A DNA stretch of 64,000 bases from JAHFTW01 sp041659985. Its GTDB lineage: Archaea > Thermoplasmatota > E2 > JACPAO01 > JAHFTW01. Made by a program: the position numbers and the translations under genes. Positions 25,640 through 33,286 of the stretch are shown here, piece after piece. Positions within the stretch are counted from its first letter, which is position 1. Every line of letters starts with the position of its first letter. The notes below the pieces were generated by a model that did no database searches, had not been told where the DNA came from, and saw only the letters and a program-made list of their open reading frames with translations. Location of the stretch: contig JBAZXE010000003.1 in the NCBI GenBank assembly GCA_041659985.1, forward strand, positions 4,470-68,469. Direction: 5' to 3'.

Positions 25640-26600
25640 GCTGTTCTTGCCGCTTGGGGTGCTGGCCTTCGCGTTGGCCACGGTGGCGGCGGGACTCGAC
25701 CTGCGCCACGTGGAGAAGGAGACCGTCGTCGTCTACGCCACACCGGCACTGCAGGAGTTCCTAGAGCGGGTCGTGCTGCCGGAATTCCGCCGCGACACCG
25801 GTTTCGACGTCGTCCCCGTCTACATGACGGCGTCGGAAGAGTACTACCGCGTGCGCCTGGCCCCGCAGCGACCCGAGGCCGACGTGTTCGTGCACGCCTC
25901 GCCCCTGTTTCTGGAGAAGGGCTACGCCTCGGGCATCATCGAACCGATGGACGCCGACGTGGACCTGGGCGCCGGCAACCAAAGCCGAGCCGTGCCGGGC
26001 GGGGCCATCTGGCATGCCTTCGCCTGGAGCCCGCTCGTCGCCGTGCACCGTCCCGGCGACGGCCCCGTCGACCTGGGTTCCGATGGCGGAAGCTTCGGCT
26101 TCGCCCATCCGCAGTTGTCCAACAACGGCGTCTACAATGTCCTGTTCCTCGAGGCCCTCGATCCCGCGATTGGCCAGGCCGTCCTCGGCAGAACCGTCGT
26201 CCAGCCGGTGAACGCCCGGGCCACCATCGGGGGCGTGGCGGAGGGTTCCTACGACTTCACCCTCGGGTACGAAGCCGTGGGACGGTACTACCAGGGCCGA
26301 GGCGCCCGAATCGACATGAGCGTCCCTGTGGTGGCGGGTGAACCGGTGACGACGCCGGTGCTGTTCAGCGTCGCCTTGGTACGAAACCACCCGCACGAGG
26401 CCGCAGCAGACTTCGTCCGGACGTTCTTCCAACCGGAGGTTCAGGCCCAGTTGGCTGATTCGCATTTCCGCCCCATCCTGGCCGGGTTCCCGCAACCGTC
26501 CGACGCCCTCGACGTCTCCGAGGCGCGTGTCGTGCAATACGACTGGTCGAAGTGGGATGCGCTGGAATCCAAGCTTCCGTCCTACGAGGTGAACCGGTGA
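25626..26600 (+). CDS. ABC transporter substrate-binding protein
   Basis: 324 residues from TTG 25626, overlapping the ATPase by 14 bases. An N-terminal hydrophobic helix (about 4-22) acts as signal or anchor and has no lipobox. The mature part has the two-lobe pattern of group 1 and related binding proteins: VVVYATPALQEFLERVVLPE, EADVFVHASPLF, SNNGVYNVLFLEAL and GYEAVGRYY. The fold fits iron, thiamine or oxyanion binders; the ligand cannot be read from sequence. The stop is overlapped by the GTG start of the permease gene. Confidence 0.82.
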   Translation: MNPSRLFLPLGVLAFALATVAAGLDLRHVEKETVVVYATPALQEFLERVVLPEFRRDTGFDVVPVYMTASEEYYRVRLAPQRPEADVFVHASPLFLEKGYASGIIEPMDADVDLGAGNQSRAVPGGAIWHAFAWSPLVAVHRPGDGPVDLGSDGGSFGFAHPQLSNNGVYNVLFLEALDPAIGQAVLGRTVVQPVNARATIGGVAEGSYDFTLGYEAVGRYYQGRGARIDMSVPVVAGEPVTTPVLFSVALVRNHPHEAAADFVRTFFQPEVQAQLADSHFRPILAGFPQPSDALDVSEARVVQYDWSKWDALESKLPSYEVNR

Positions 26601-26627
26601 CCCCGGGAGGTGGACCGGTGACCCCGG
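26586..26627 (+). repeat. 21-bp tandem duplication covering the permease start
   Basis: Two units, 26586-26606 and 26607-26627, differ by one base. Each contains GAGGTG followed five bases later by GTG, so the ribosome-binding site and start codon of the permease gene are duplicated in frame. Confidence 0.9.
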
Positions 26628-27580
26628 CGACCACAGCGACCACGGCGGGGCGGCCACGCAAAGGCCCCGCGGCAGGGGCTCCCAAACCCGCGCTTCCGCC
26701 CCACGATGAGCGAACCGCCACCTGGACCGACGTCTGGGGGCGCATCACCAAGTCGATGTGGACCGTGGTCGTGTGGGGGCTCTTCCTCATCGTGGTCCTT
26801 GGCCCCCTCCTCACCGTCCTTCTCTTCAGCCTCACCCCCTCGGTGTTCGAAGGCATCCGTCCGTCCACCCTGCAATGGTATCGGGCCATTCTCTCCGACC
26901 CGGTGCTCTACTATCCCCTCGTCCGCAGTTTCGAGATTGCCTTCTTGGTGGTGGCCTGCCAACTCGTGTTCGGGACGCTCGTCGCCTACGCCATCGTGCG
27001 CCGCAAGGTGTTTGGCCCCGGGCTCATGGATGCGATGAGCAACCTCACCATCGCGCTCCCGTCCGTCGTCATCGGCCTTGCTTTGCTGTCGTTCTACAGT
27101 CCGTATGGCCCATTCTCGGCCCTCGCCGACCTGGTGTACGGGCACCCGTTGTCGCTGACGTTCACGATGTGGATCGTCGTACTGGCCCACGTCCTCGAGA
27201 CCTTCCCGTACATGGTGCGCACCGTGGGTTCCGTCCTCTCGCAGGTGCCGCGCAACTTGGAATCCGCAGCCCACAGCCTCGGCGCAGGGCGCTTCACCGT
27301 CTTCCGCACCGTCCTGCTGCCGCAACTCAAACATAGCCTGCTGGCCGGCTCCGTCCTGGTCTTCAGCCGCAGCCTAGCCGAGTTCGGGGCCACCATCGTC
27401 GTGGTCTCCGCCGCGCTGAAGACCGCGCCGACGCAGATCTACTCTCAGGAAAGCGCGGGAAACCTGGAACTCGCAGCGGCCTATTCGGTCATCCTGATGC
27501 TGGCCTCGCTCATCATCTACCTGGCCTTGCGCCGGGCTGCCGCCAAGGGTCTTGCCGGCATTGAAATGCAAGCAGGATGA
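26597..27580 (+). CDS. ABC transporter permease (ModB/CysW-like)
   Basis: 327 residues. A Pro/Ala/Thr-rich cytoplasmic N-terminus of about 50 residues precedes six TM helices. The EAA loop reads ESAAHSLGAGRFTVFRTVLL (about 230-250), and FSRSLAEFGATIVVV is the signature of molybdate/sulfate/tungstate-type permeases. Two in-frame GTG starts (26597 and 26618) exist, each with GAGGTG five bases upstream, because of a 21-bp tandem duplication. The first overlaps the TGA of the binding-protein gene. A homodimer is expected since only one permease gene is present. Confidence 0.87.
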   Translation: MTPGGGPVTPATTATTAGRPRKGPAAGAPKPALPPHDERTATWTDVWGRITKSMWTVVVWGLFLIVVLGPLLTVLLFSLTPSVFEGIRPSTLQWYRAILSDPVLYYPLVRSFEIAFLVVACQLVFGTLVAYAIVRRKVFGPGLMDAMSNLTIALPSVVIGLALLSFYSPYGPFSALADLVYGHPLSLTFTMWIVVLAHVLETFPYMVRTVGSVLSQVPRNLESAAHSLGAGRFTVFRTVLLPQLKHSLLAGSVLVFSRSLAEFGATIVVVSAALKTAPTQIYSQESAGNLELAAAYSVILMLASLIIYLALRRAAAKGLAGIEMQAG

Positions 27581-27626
27581 AACAGAAGCCGAACCGGACC
27601 GGACGACGGGGCAATCACCACTCAGG

Positions 27627-27632
27627 TTAAGA
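27627..27632 (+). promoter_or_regulatory. TATA-like box
   Basis: TTAAGA is centred about 26 bases before ATG 27655, predicting a leaderless mRNA for the lipoprotein gene. Confidence 0.5.
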
Positions 27633-27654
27633 CGGAGGACGTCGGCCTTCGACC

Positions 27655-28350
27655 ATGACCAAGCTCCTTGCACTGTTTGCTTTCGGACTCCTGCTGCTAG
27701 CGGGTTGCTCGTCCTCGCCCGGCCCCGCCCCATCGTCCGCGATGCCCTCACACACGTTCAGTGTGACCGGGGACAATCGCATCGAACCGGCCGTCTTCAC
27801 CGACACCTTGCACCTGCTGGCTTTCCCGGACACCACGCCGGCGATTCCAGAGGCCTACGACGACCTGCGCCTTCCGATCCCCGGCACCGCGGACATCGCG
27901 GCCTCCGGCACCACAGGCAACGCTGCTATGCACGAATGGCGGCTGCACCTGGGCGAAGACCTCCAAGGCGTCGTGGGGACGGCGACGTTCTGGGTTGATG
28001 TGCGCGGTAGCATTCTCAACAACCCCAACCCGCTGGTCGACCACTGCTTCTGGGAATTCCGTTTCCTGACTGGCGACGTGAACACGGGGGAGTCGCACTT
28101 TGCGCCGTGTGGAAAAGAGAATGCCACAATTGCCCAGGGCGTGCGCCCGATCACCTTCACCTTCGATCTGCCGGCCGCGTCCGTGCCCGCGGGCCAGGAC
28201 CTGCGCTTCGAGCTCTACACACAGGATTTCGGCCGCGCCCCCGGGGCCACCGTCGACCTACTGACAGGCTCGGTCGCCCACGACAGCCGCGTCCAGCTCA
28301 TCGGCCTGCGCCTGCCCCTCGACACAGGGGTTCTTTTGGCCACCACGTAG
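27655..28350 (+). CDS. Lipoprotein, unknown function
   Basis: 231 residues. The signal peptide ends with LLAGC (Cys18) and is followed by a Ser/Pro linker. Mature residues 45-231 look like a beta-sandwich with a Cys pair (DHCFWEF and APCGKEN) that could form a disulfide. No family recognised. A TATA-like box 26 bases upstream suggests leaderless transcription independent of the ABC operon, which ends 74 bases before. Confidence 0.75.
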   Translation: MTKLLALFAFGLLLLAGCSSSPGPAPSSAMPSHTFSVTGDNRIEPAVFTDTLHLLAFPDTTPAIPEAYDDLRLPIPGTADIAASGTTGNAAMHEWRLHLGEDLQGVVGTATFWVDVRGSILNNPNPLVDHCFWEFRFLTGDVNTGESHFAPCGKENATIAQGVRPITFTFDLPAASVPAGQDLRFELYTQDFGRAPGATVDLLTGSVAHDSRVQLIGLRLPLDTGVLLATT

Positions 28351-28406
28351 CGGGCCCCGGCAGCCCTTAAGACCCTGAACCTGTTCGATGCGGCAGTGAA
28401 CTGTCC

Positions 28407-29096
28407 ATGGGAATGACGGAGCTTCTGTTCCAAGTCGAGCTGCCCGACTGGCCGGTGGCGACCTTCACGCGCCAAGTGAAGGATTCGCGCGTCATCATGA
28501 ACCACATCCGGTTCGACGAGGACCACTTCCCCACGCGCAACATCTTCACGGTCCTGGCCGACCCCGAGGAGACCACGAAGGTCCTCGAACTGATGCGCCA
28601 GATGTACACGAACATCCAGGTCCTCCGCCAGGACCCACAAGCCCTCTCCGTCCTCGTCGAGCCGGCGCCGGACAAGATGAAGTTCCTCAAGGCGCCGTTC
28701 ACGGCTGCTCTGCGCGCCCTCGGCCCCGACCGCATCCTGCGCCCCATCATCATCCGCGACGGTTGGATGACCGTCAGCATCATCACCGCCGCCAAGGTGG
28801 AAATCGGCGACATCATCCGCACGGCGGGCGAGTCGTTCAAGAAGGCGGGGCTCAACATGAAGCTCATCCGCTGGGGCGAGTACAAGCCCGAGGACCACCC
28901 CATCGGTGACTACGAGGAGAAGCTCACGCCCAAGCAAGTTGAGATTGTCAAGATGGGGCTCGCGCTGGGATTCTACGACAATCCGCGCCGCTGCAATCTC
29001 GAGGCGCTGGCCAACGTCTTCGGGATCAGCAAAGCTGCCGCGCACAACCGGTTGAAGAGCGCGGAACGAAAGATTCTCACGAGCTACTTCTCCTAG
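28407..29096 (+). CDS. HTH_10 (bacterio-opsin activator-type) transcription regulator
   Basis: 229 residues. The C-terminal 55 residues match HTH_10: LTPKQVEIVKMGLALGFYDN, RCNLEALANVFGISKAAAHN and RLKSAERKI. The first 150 residues form an alpha/beta region with repeated strand-helix units; one part (MNHIRFDEDHFPTRNIFTVL) resembles N-terminal sensing domains of this archaeal group. These regulators control stress or bioenergetic genes in haloarchaea and Thermoplasmata. The target is unknown. A CTTAAG box about 40 bases upstream may be the promoter. A lipoprotein gene follows after 12 bases. Confidence 0.87.
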   Translation: MGMTELLFQVELPDWPVATFTRQVKDSRVIMNHIRFDEDHFPTRNIFTVLADPEETTKVLELMRQMYTNIQVLRQDPQALSVLVEPAPDKMKFLKAPFTAALRALGPDRILRPIIIRDGWMTVSIITAAKVEIGDIIRTAGESFKKAGLNMKLIRWGEYKPEDHPIGDYEEKLTPKQVEIVKMGLALGFYDNPRRCNLEALANVFGISKAAAHNRLKSAERKILTSYFS

Positions 29097-29108
29097 GGGG
29101 GAACGAAC

Positions 29109-30149
29109 TTGCGATTGTCGTTGCCGTTCATTGTTTGTTGCCTCCTGACGGGTTGCCTTTCGGTCAAGCCTGCCGTCATTTGCTCATCGACCGCAGGGTC
29201 GATTGGCTGGCACCAACCCGCGATGTTCGAGGCGCTCCAGTCAACGCCAGATTCAACCAAAATCTTGCCTTCCGAGGGGACGTGGTTCCCAACAGACCTT
29301 CAGTGGCGGCCGTTCCTTGCCTTCGACGCACCTCGGGACTTTGAAGATGCTCGGCTCTACGAAATCCACTGGCGAGGCCCTAACGGTTCCTGGAAAGACT
29401 ACGAAGCGGAACCTCTAGGTTTCTATCTCCGCAACAATGCAATCAGCGCCTATTTGCCTCCGGGGACGGCACGGGACATTGTGGAGCCCGCCCTTGAAGA
29501 ATTCGCAGAGGCCGTGCTAGTCATCGACTTCGATGCGCCTGACGGCCACGAGTTGGCCGATTGGGAAGGCCTTCGCGAGAGGTTTTTCGAGGACACCGGC
29601 GGGTGGAGCTACTACGCCGACTCCTTGTCGCCTTTTTTCGGCGTCGATTGGTACCAGGCAGTGGTCCACCGCCAAAGGGAATTGCGAATCTCTGCGCTGT
29701 TCGAATCGCTAGAACCAAGCCTCCAGGAAGCCCAGCCAATTCTGGAGTACCCAAATCACATCCGCCTTTCTGACGGTAATTGGGATTTCGATTTCGCCGT
29801 CCCATCTGTGGCAGCGGCCGAGCGCCAAAACGTGACCGTAGCCACTTGGCTCGGGCCCACTTCCGCCTACATGACCTGGAGTATCCAGGCGAATGAGATG
29901 GGCCACGTCGCATTCAGGTTCTCACTGTTCAATGACGTGAATATGACTGGAGCTCCCTTCGCCTTGATGTCCCCGAAGGAATGGAAGGCCATCGCTGCCA
30001 CAGCCCTTGAAGAAGCGGGGTTGCCTCGTCCAGACTTCAATCAATTGTGGGTGGATCCCCGGGCGGGATGCGCTGAAGAGACTGCAAGGAATCTGTACCA
30101 TCCTCAAGTACGGGAAAACCCCAATCTCTTGCCAGCAAGTGCCCGCTAG
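29109..30149 (+). CDS. Lipoprotein of low-GC composition
   Basis: 346 residues from TTG 29109, with GGGGGGAAC upstream. The signal peptide ends with LLTGC (Cys16), a lipobox. The rest is acidic and aromatic-rich with no recognised domain; two Cys residues flank the mature part. Base composition is visibly lower in GC than in neighbouring genes, with more A/T-ending codons, which suggests recent acquisition or relaxed selection. It lies 12 bases downstream of the HTH_10 gene, so could be its target or partner. The 297 bases after it contain no convincing gene. Confidence 0.68.
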   Translation: MRLSLPFIVCCLLTGCLSVKPAVICSSTAGSIGWHQPAMFEALQSTPDSTKILPSEGTWFPTDLQWRPFLAFDAPRDFEDARLYEIHWRGPNGSWKDYEAEPLGFYLRNNAISAYLPPGTARDIVEPALEEFAEAVLVIDFDAPDGHELADWEGLRERFFEDTGGWSYYADSLSPFFGVDWYQAVVHRQRELRISALFESLEPSLQEAQPILEYPNHIRLSDGNWDFDFAVPSVAAAERQNVTVATWLGPTSAYMTWSIQANEMGHVAFRFSLFNDVNMTGAPFALMSPKEWKAIAATALEEAGLPRPDFNQLWVDPRAGCAEETARNLYHPQVRENPNLLPASAR

Positions 30150-30446
30150 TACCACACCTGGACGGGCCTGGGCTCGTGGCGCTCGACTAGCTAGCGGCCG
30201 GCCTGCGCGGGAGGGGTCGCATGGGCCGGTTGCCTGTCCGGCGTTCCTGCGCGGTCTCGGTGACCGCCGTGACTTCAAGACCCGTCCCATTGGCGCGCGC
30301 CGTCAAAGCAACGCCGGGTCTTTGTAGGCGGGTGCAGAGTGTAACCTGTGTCCGGCCACACGCCGCAAGGCGCCGGTCGACGGCCCGCAACAACGGGGCG
30401 CCCGGTAGCCGCTGCGCGGCCGCTCACCCCGGTCGGGTGGCAGGTC
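30150..30446. other. Non-coding region between two membrane/surface genes
   Basis: No frame here has coding character. The sequence holds several short self-complementary stretches but no tRNA, RNase P or SRP RNA signature that I can identify. The first part of the downstream frame (from GTG 30348) may be coding if the longer start is used. Confidence 0.4.
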
Positions 30447-31091
30447 GTGCCAACGCGGCGCCGGGCCGTATCGCCCGTCATGGCTTTCGCAGCCCTCCAT
30501 CTTCTGTTGGCGCTCATCGTCCTGGGTGCCCAGTACGATGCTGCATATCGCAGCCTGGACCGGCGCGAACCGAACGAGGACGCCGCGCGAACGCTGCACA
30601 TCGGGGTCATCGTGACGGGCGCCGCACTCTTGGGGGCTGGCGCCTTCCTCTCGAGACACGTGAGCCCATGGGTCGGAGCCGCGGCCCTGCCGGGGATCCC
30701 TCTCGGGCTGGCCCTCTTCCAGATGTCGCGGACCTACTCGCACACCGATTGCTGGAACGGATTCTGGTGGTCGGGTTGTACGTCAGAGGGTGCGGCCCTT
30801 CCCGCGATCCATGCTGTGTTCGGCTGGCTTGCGTTCGGCGCGCTCTTAGCGGCTTTGGTCTGCCGGCTTGGCATCGGTCCTAGGGCGTCGGCCGCTGCCC
30901 TACTTGGCTGTGGGCTGGCCGTGGCGTCGGCCTTCACGGTCGCATCCATCAACCTCTTGCTCAACCTGGGCGAGGAGGCGGCGAAGGCGGCCGAGGCGAA
31001 CGAGCCGATCATCCACGACACACCAGGGCTCGGTCCCGTGCTCGTCGGGCTTGGGCTGGTCGCAGCCGTCGCGTTCCGCCGACGGGCGTAG
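30447..31091 (+). CDS. Membrane protein with pilin-like N-terminus
   Basis: 214 residues from GTG 30447, preceded by GGTGGCAGG; a GTG at 30348 would add 33 low-complexity residues. The N-terminus reads RRRAVSPVMAFAALHLLLAL, close to the class III signal of archaeal type IV pilins (basic residues, then AVSPV, then a hydrophobic helix). Unlike pilins, it continues with about five further TM helices and ends LGLVAAVAFRRRA. Two Cys (TDCWNGFWWSGC) lie in an outside loop. Whether it is processed by a pilin peptidase is unknown. It is convergent with the acyltransferase gene, 19 bases apart. Confidence 0.65.
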   Translation: MPTRRRAVSPVMAFAALHLLLALIVLGAQYDAAYRSLDRREPNEDAARTLHIGVIVTGAALLGAGAFLSRHVSPWVGAAALPGIPLGLALFQMSRTYSHTDCWNGFWWSGCTSEGAALPAIHAVFGWLAFGALLAALVCRLGIGPRASAAALLGCGLAVASAFTVASINLLLNLGEEAAKAAEANEPIIHDTPGLGPVLVGLGLVAAVAFRRRA

Positions 31092-31110
31092 CGCCCTCGG
31101 GTAAGCCGCG

Positions 31111-32700
31111 TCAGCGCGCCGAGCGGATGACCACCGGGTCGGCCAGGTGCTGTGCCACGGAGTTCGCGTAGTACTGCACGAGGTCCCACAAGATTGGGTG
31201 CGTGCGGAACAGTCCGTCGGCTCCCTCGAACAGGAGTCCCCGCCGTCCCATCACGTCGAGCGCTCGGCCGAGGAGTTCCTCGAGGTCGTCCGTCTCGGAC
31301 AGCGTGAGGTGCACGACATCGAGTTCGTGTCGGCCTTCGGCGCGTTCCAGGCGCTTGCGTTCCTCTTCGCGCTTGGCGTATGGGTCGCCGGTGAAGAACG
31401 GCGCCTTGGCGGCTTCGAGGCGGTCGATGGCGCCGCGCAAGGCGAACAAGAGGTCGCCGCGCGGCACGCCGGCACTGAGGCGTTCGGCGCCCAGGTCGAC
31501 CATGGCCGTGGCGACGGCGGCGACCGGAGTCACTGGGATGGCGCGGCCGATGCGGCGCAGCAGATCCTCGGCGAACGGGCGCAGGACTGCCTGTCGGGCG
31601 TGGCGGTCGTCCTCGCGTAGAAACTTGGGGTGTTTGGCGGACCAGTCGTCGAAAGAGACGGGTTCCCCGAAGTGGATGGCGCAGACGCCGTGCTTCTTCA
31701 GGCGCTTGGCGAGGAAGCGGCCGATGTTGGCGGGCACGCCGATGAACGCGCGGCCGACCAAGGTAAGGAGTCGCTTGGCTTTTTTCGCAGGGCCGCGACG
31801 GCGCAGCGGGTGGTCGCCGGCCAGCGTCTCTCGCACGAGAACCTCGTCCTCCAATACACGGTCGAAGTTGATTCCGACGGGCAGAAAGACGAGGGGCTTG
31901 GTGAACGCCGGGTCCTTCTTGGCGCGCCCCATGTGGTCGAGGAGGCCGAGTTTCACGGGGCGCAGTTTGCCGTCGCGGCTGAGTCCGCCTTCCGGGAACA
32001 TTGCCTGCGTAACGCCTTGCTTGGTGACGAGTTGCAGGTACGATTCCAGGGTGCGGTGGTAGAGGGGGTCCTTCTCGCCACGCCGCACGAAGTAGGAGCC
32101 GAACGACTTGAACAGGCCCTCCAGGGGCCAGACGCGCGCCCATTCGCCGACGGCGTAGGAGACCTGCACCGACTTGGAGAGCATGAAGCCGGTGACGACG
32201 AAGTCGGCGTTGCTGCGGTGGTTGGAGACGAGGACGACGGCGGCGTTGGGCGGCACCTTCGCCATGGCGGCGTCGAGGCTGGCCTTGTCGAGGCGGACGT
32301 TGTACAGGGCGTACGCGAAGATGCGAGCGAGGCGGTAGCCGACGCGGTAGTAGGCCAGGAGGTTGAACTGCGGGACAATCTCGTCGAGCCAGGCCCGGAC
32401 CTGGGATTGCACTTCAGCAAACGGCTTGTTCTGCTCGCGGGCCCGTTCCGCCATCGCCTCGACCAGACCGGGGTCCGACAGCACCATCTCCTTGACGACG
32501 ACGCGGTGCGTGTGGCGGAACGGGTCGGTCGGGATGCGGTGGCTGCGCAGGAAGGCATCGACGCGGCGTTCCTGCCGGCCGCGCCACCATCCGGCAAGGA
32601 AGGAGCGCACGAGTTCGTACAGCAGGACGGCCGCGAGCGCGATGAGCGCCACCTGAAGCCAGTCGCCGGTCGTCCAGGCCAACGCCCTCCCCACCCCCAC
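31111..32700 (-). CDS. PlsB-type glycerol-3-phosphate acyltransferase
   Basis: 529 residues. An N-terminal TM helix (about 15-35) precedes the acyltransferase core. Motif I NHRSNADF (about 159-166), motif II GSYFVRRGE (about 198-206), motif III FPEGGLSRDGKLRP (about 229-242) and motif IV PVGINFDRVLED follow in order, and match GPAT (PlsB/DHAPAT-like) rather than PlsC enzymes. Bacteria and eukaryotes use it to acylate glycerol-3-phosphate. Archaea normally have ether lipids, so its presence is unexpected. GTG 32700 was taken; TTG 32682 has GGGGAGG just upstream. Substrate could be another polyol phosphate. Confidence 0.83.
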   Translation of the reverse strand: MGVGRALAWTTGDWLQVALIALAAVLLYELVRSFLAGWWRGRQERRVDAFLRSHRIPTDPFRHTHRVVVKEMVLSDPGLVEAMAERAREQNKPFAEVQSQVRAWLDEIVPQFNLLAYYRVGYRLARIFAYALYNVRLDKASLDAAMAKVPPNAAVVLVSNHRSNADFVVTGFMLSKSVQVSYAVGEWARVWPLEGLFKSFGSYFVRRGEKDPLYHRTLESYLQLVTKQGVTQAMFPEGGLSRDGKLRPVKLGLLDHMGRAKKDPAFTKPLVFLPVGINFDRVLEDEVLVRETLAGDHPLRRRGPAKKAKRLLTLVGRAFIGVPANIGRFLAKRLKKHGVCAIHFGEPVSFDDWSAKHPKFLREDDRHARQAVLRPFAEDLLRRIGRAIPVTPVAAVATAMVDLGAERLSAGVPRGDLLFALRGAIDRLEAAKAPFFTGDPYAKREEERKRLERAEGRHELDVVHLTLSETDDLEELLGRALDVMGRRGLLFEGADGLFRTHPILWDLVQYYANSVAQHLADPVVIRSAR

Positions 32701-32876
32701 CTGCGACTTGGCCGTTTCGAAGCGCAGATTCCGCCGATGCGCTCCGCGCCCCCGGATGACGCAGATTCAGGGCACCTGACGGGTGGTCTAACCGGGTGTC
32801 GTTGTTTGGAGTCGGCGGGAGCGAACCCGTTAAGTAAGAATCCCTGGCTTGCGTCGGCCAACAGGAGTCCCGTCCC

Positions 32877-33134
32877 TTGACCCGCGTCATCACCTCCAAG
32901 TGCATCGGCACCAAGGACACCAGCTGTGTCGATGTCTGCCCCGTCGACTGCATCCACCCGAAGAAGGACGATGCCAAGTTCGGCTCGGAGACCCACCTCT
33001 ACATCAACCCGGACGAGTGCATCGACTGCGGCGCTTGCGAATCCGCCTGCCCGGTCAACGCCATCTTCCCGGACGACGAGGTCCCCGAGGGCGAGAAGAA
33101 GTACATCCAGATCAACGCGGATTACTTCAAGTGA
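32877..33134 (+). CDS. fdxA: Seven-iron ferredoxin (3Fe-4S/4Fe-4S)
   Basis: 85 residues from TTG 32877, preceded by AGGAG about ten bases upstream. The first cluster motif is C-x7-C-x3-CPVDC, as in FdxA-type ferredoxins where one Cys of the 4Fe pattern is missing. The second is the complete CIDCGACESACPV. It is an electron carrier for oxidoreductases. An AT-rich stretch (TTAAGTAA, near 32832) fits a promoter. A strong hairpin starts at the last base of the stop codon. Confidence 0.93.
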   Translation: MTRVITSKCIGTKDTSCVDVCPVDCIHPKKDDAKFGSETHLYINPDECIDCGACESACPVNAIFPDDEVPEGEKKYIQINADYFK

Positions 33135-33235
33135 GCACGAAACGGTCCTCGCTCTTCGAGCTCGGACACGTTTCGCGCTAGACCGGTCCTTCGGACCCCC
33201 CTCGGCCGGCTCGCAAAGCTCGCGGGCAAGCCCGC
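33134..33235. other. Three consecutive hairpins after the ferredoxin gene
   Basis: Hairpin 1 (33134-33179): AGCACGAAACG pairs with CGTTTCGCGCT with one mismatch, and inside it GTCC/GGAC and GCTC/GAGC also pair. Hairpin 2 (33185-33197): GGTCC-TTC-GGACC. Hairpin 3 (33222-33235): GCGGGC-AA-GCCCGC. No frame is plausible. They could be a terminator region or a structured RNA. Confidence 0.65.
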
Positions 33236-33256
33236 TCTTGGCGCGATGGGACGGGC

Positions 33257-33263
33257 CAAATAG
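33257..33263 (+). promoter_or_regulatory. TATA-like box of the first membrane paralog
   Basis: CAAATAG is centred 27 bases before GTG 33287. It lies within the 14-mer GGGCCAAATAGCCG (33253-33266), an exact copy of which stands at 35860-35873 before the third paralog. Confidence 0.55.
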
Positions 33264-33286
33264 CCGGACCCAAATCGACGGCCGCC

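Noticed and set aside
30150..30446. Possible tRNA-like or RNase P RNA-like folding
   Set aside because: A GACTTCAAGACC stretch resembles a T arm, but no matching acceptor and anticodon stems could be drawn, and conserved RNase P or SRP sequences were not found.
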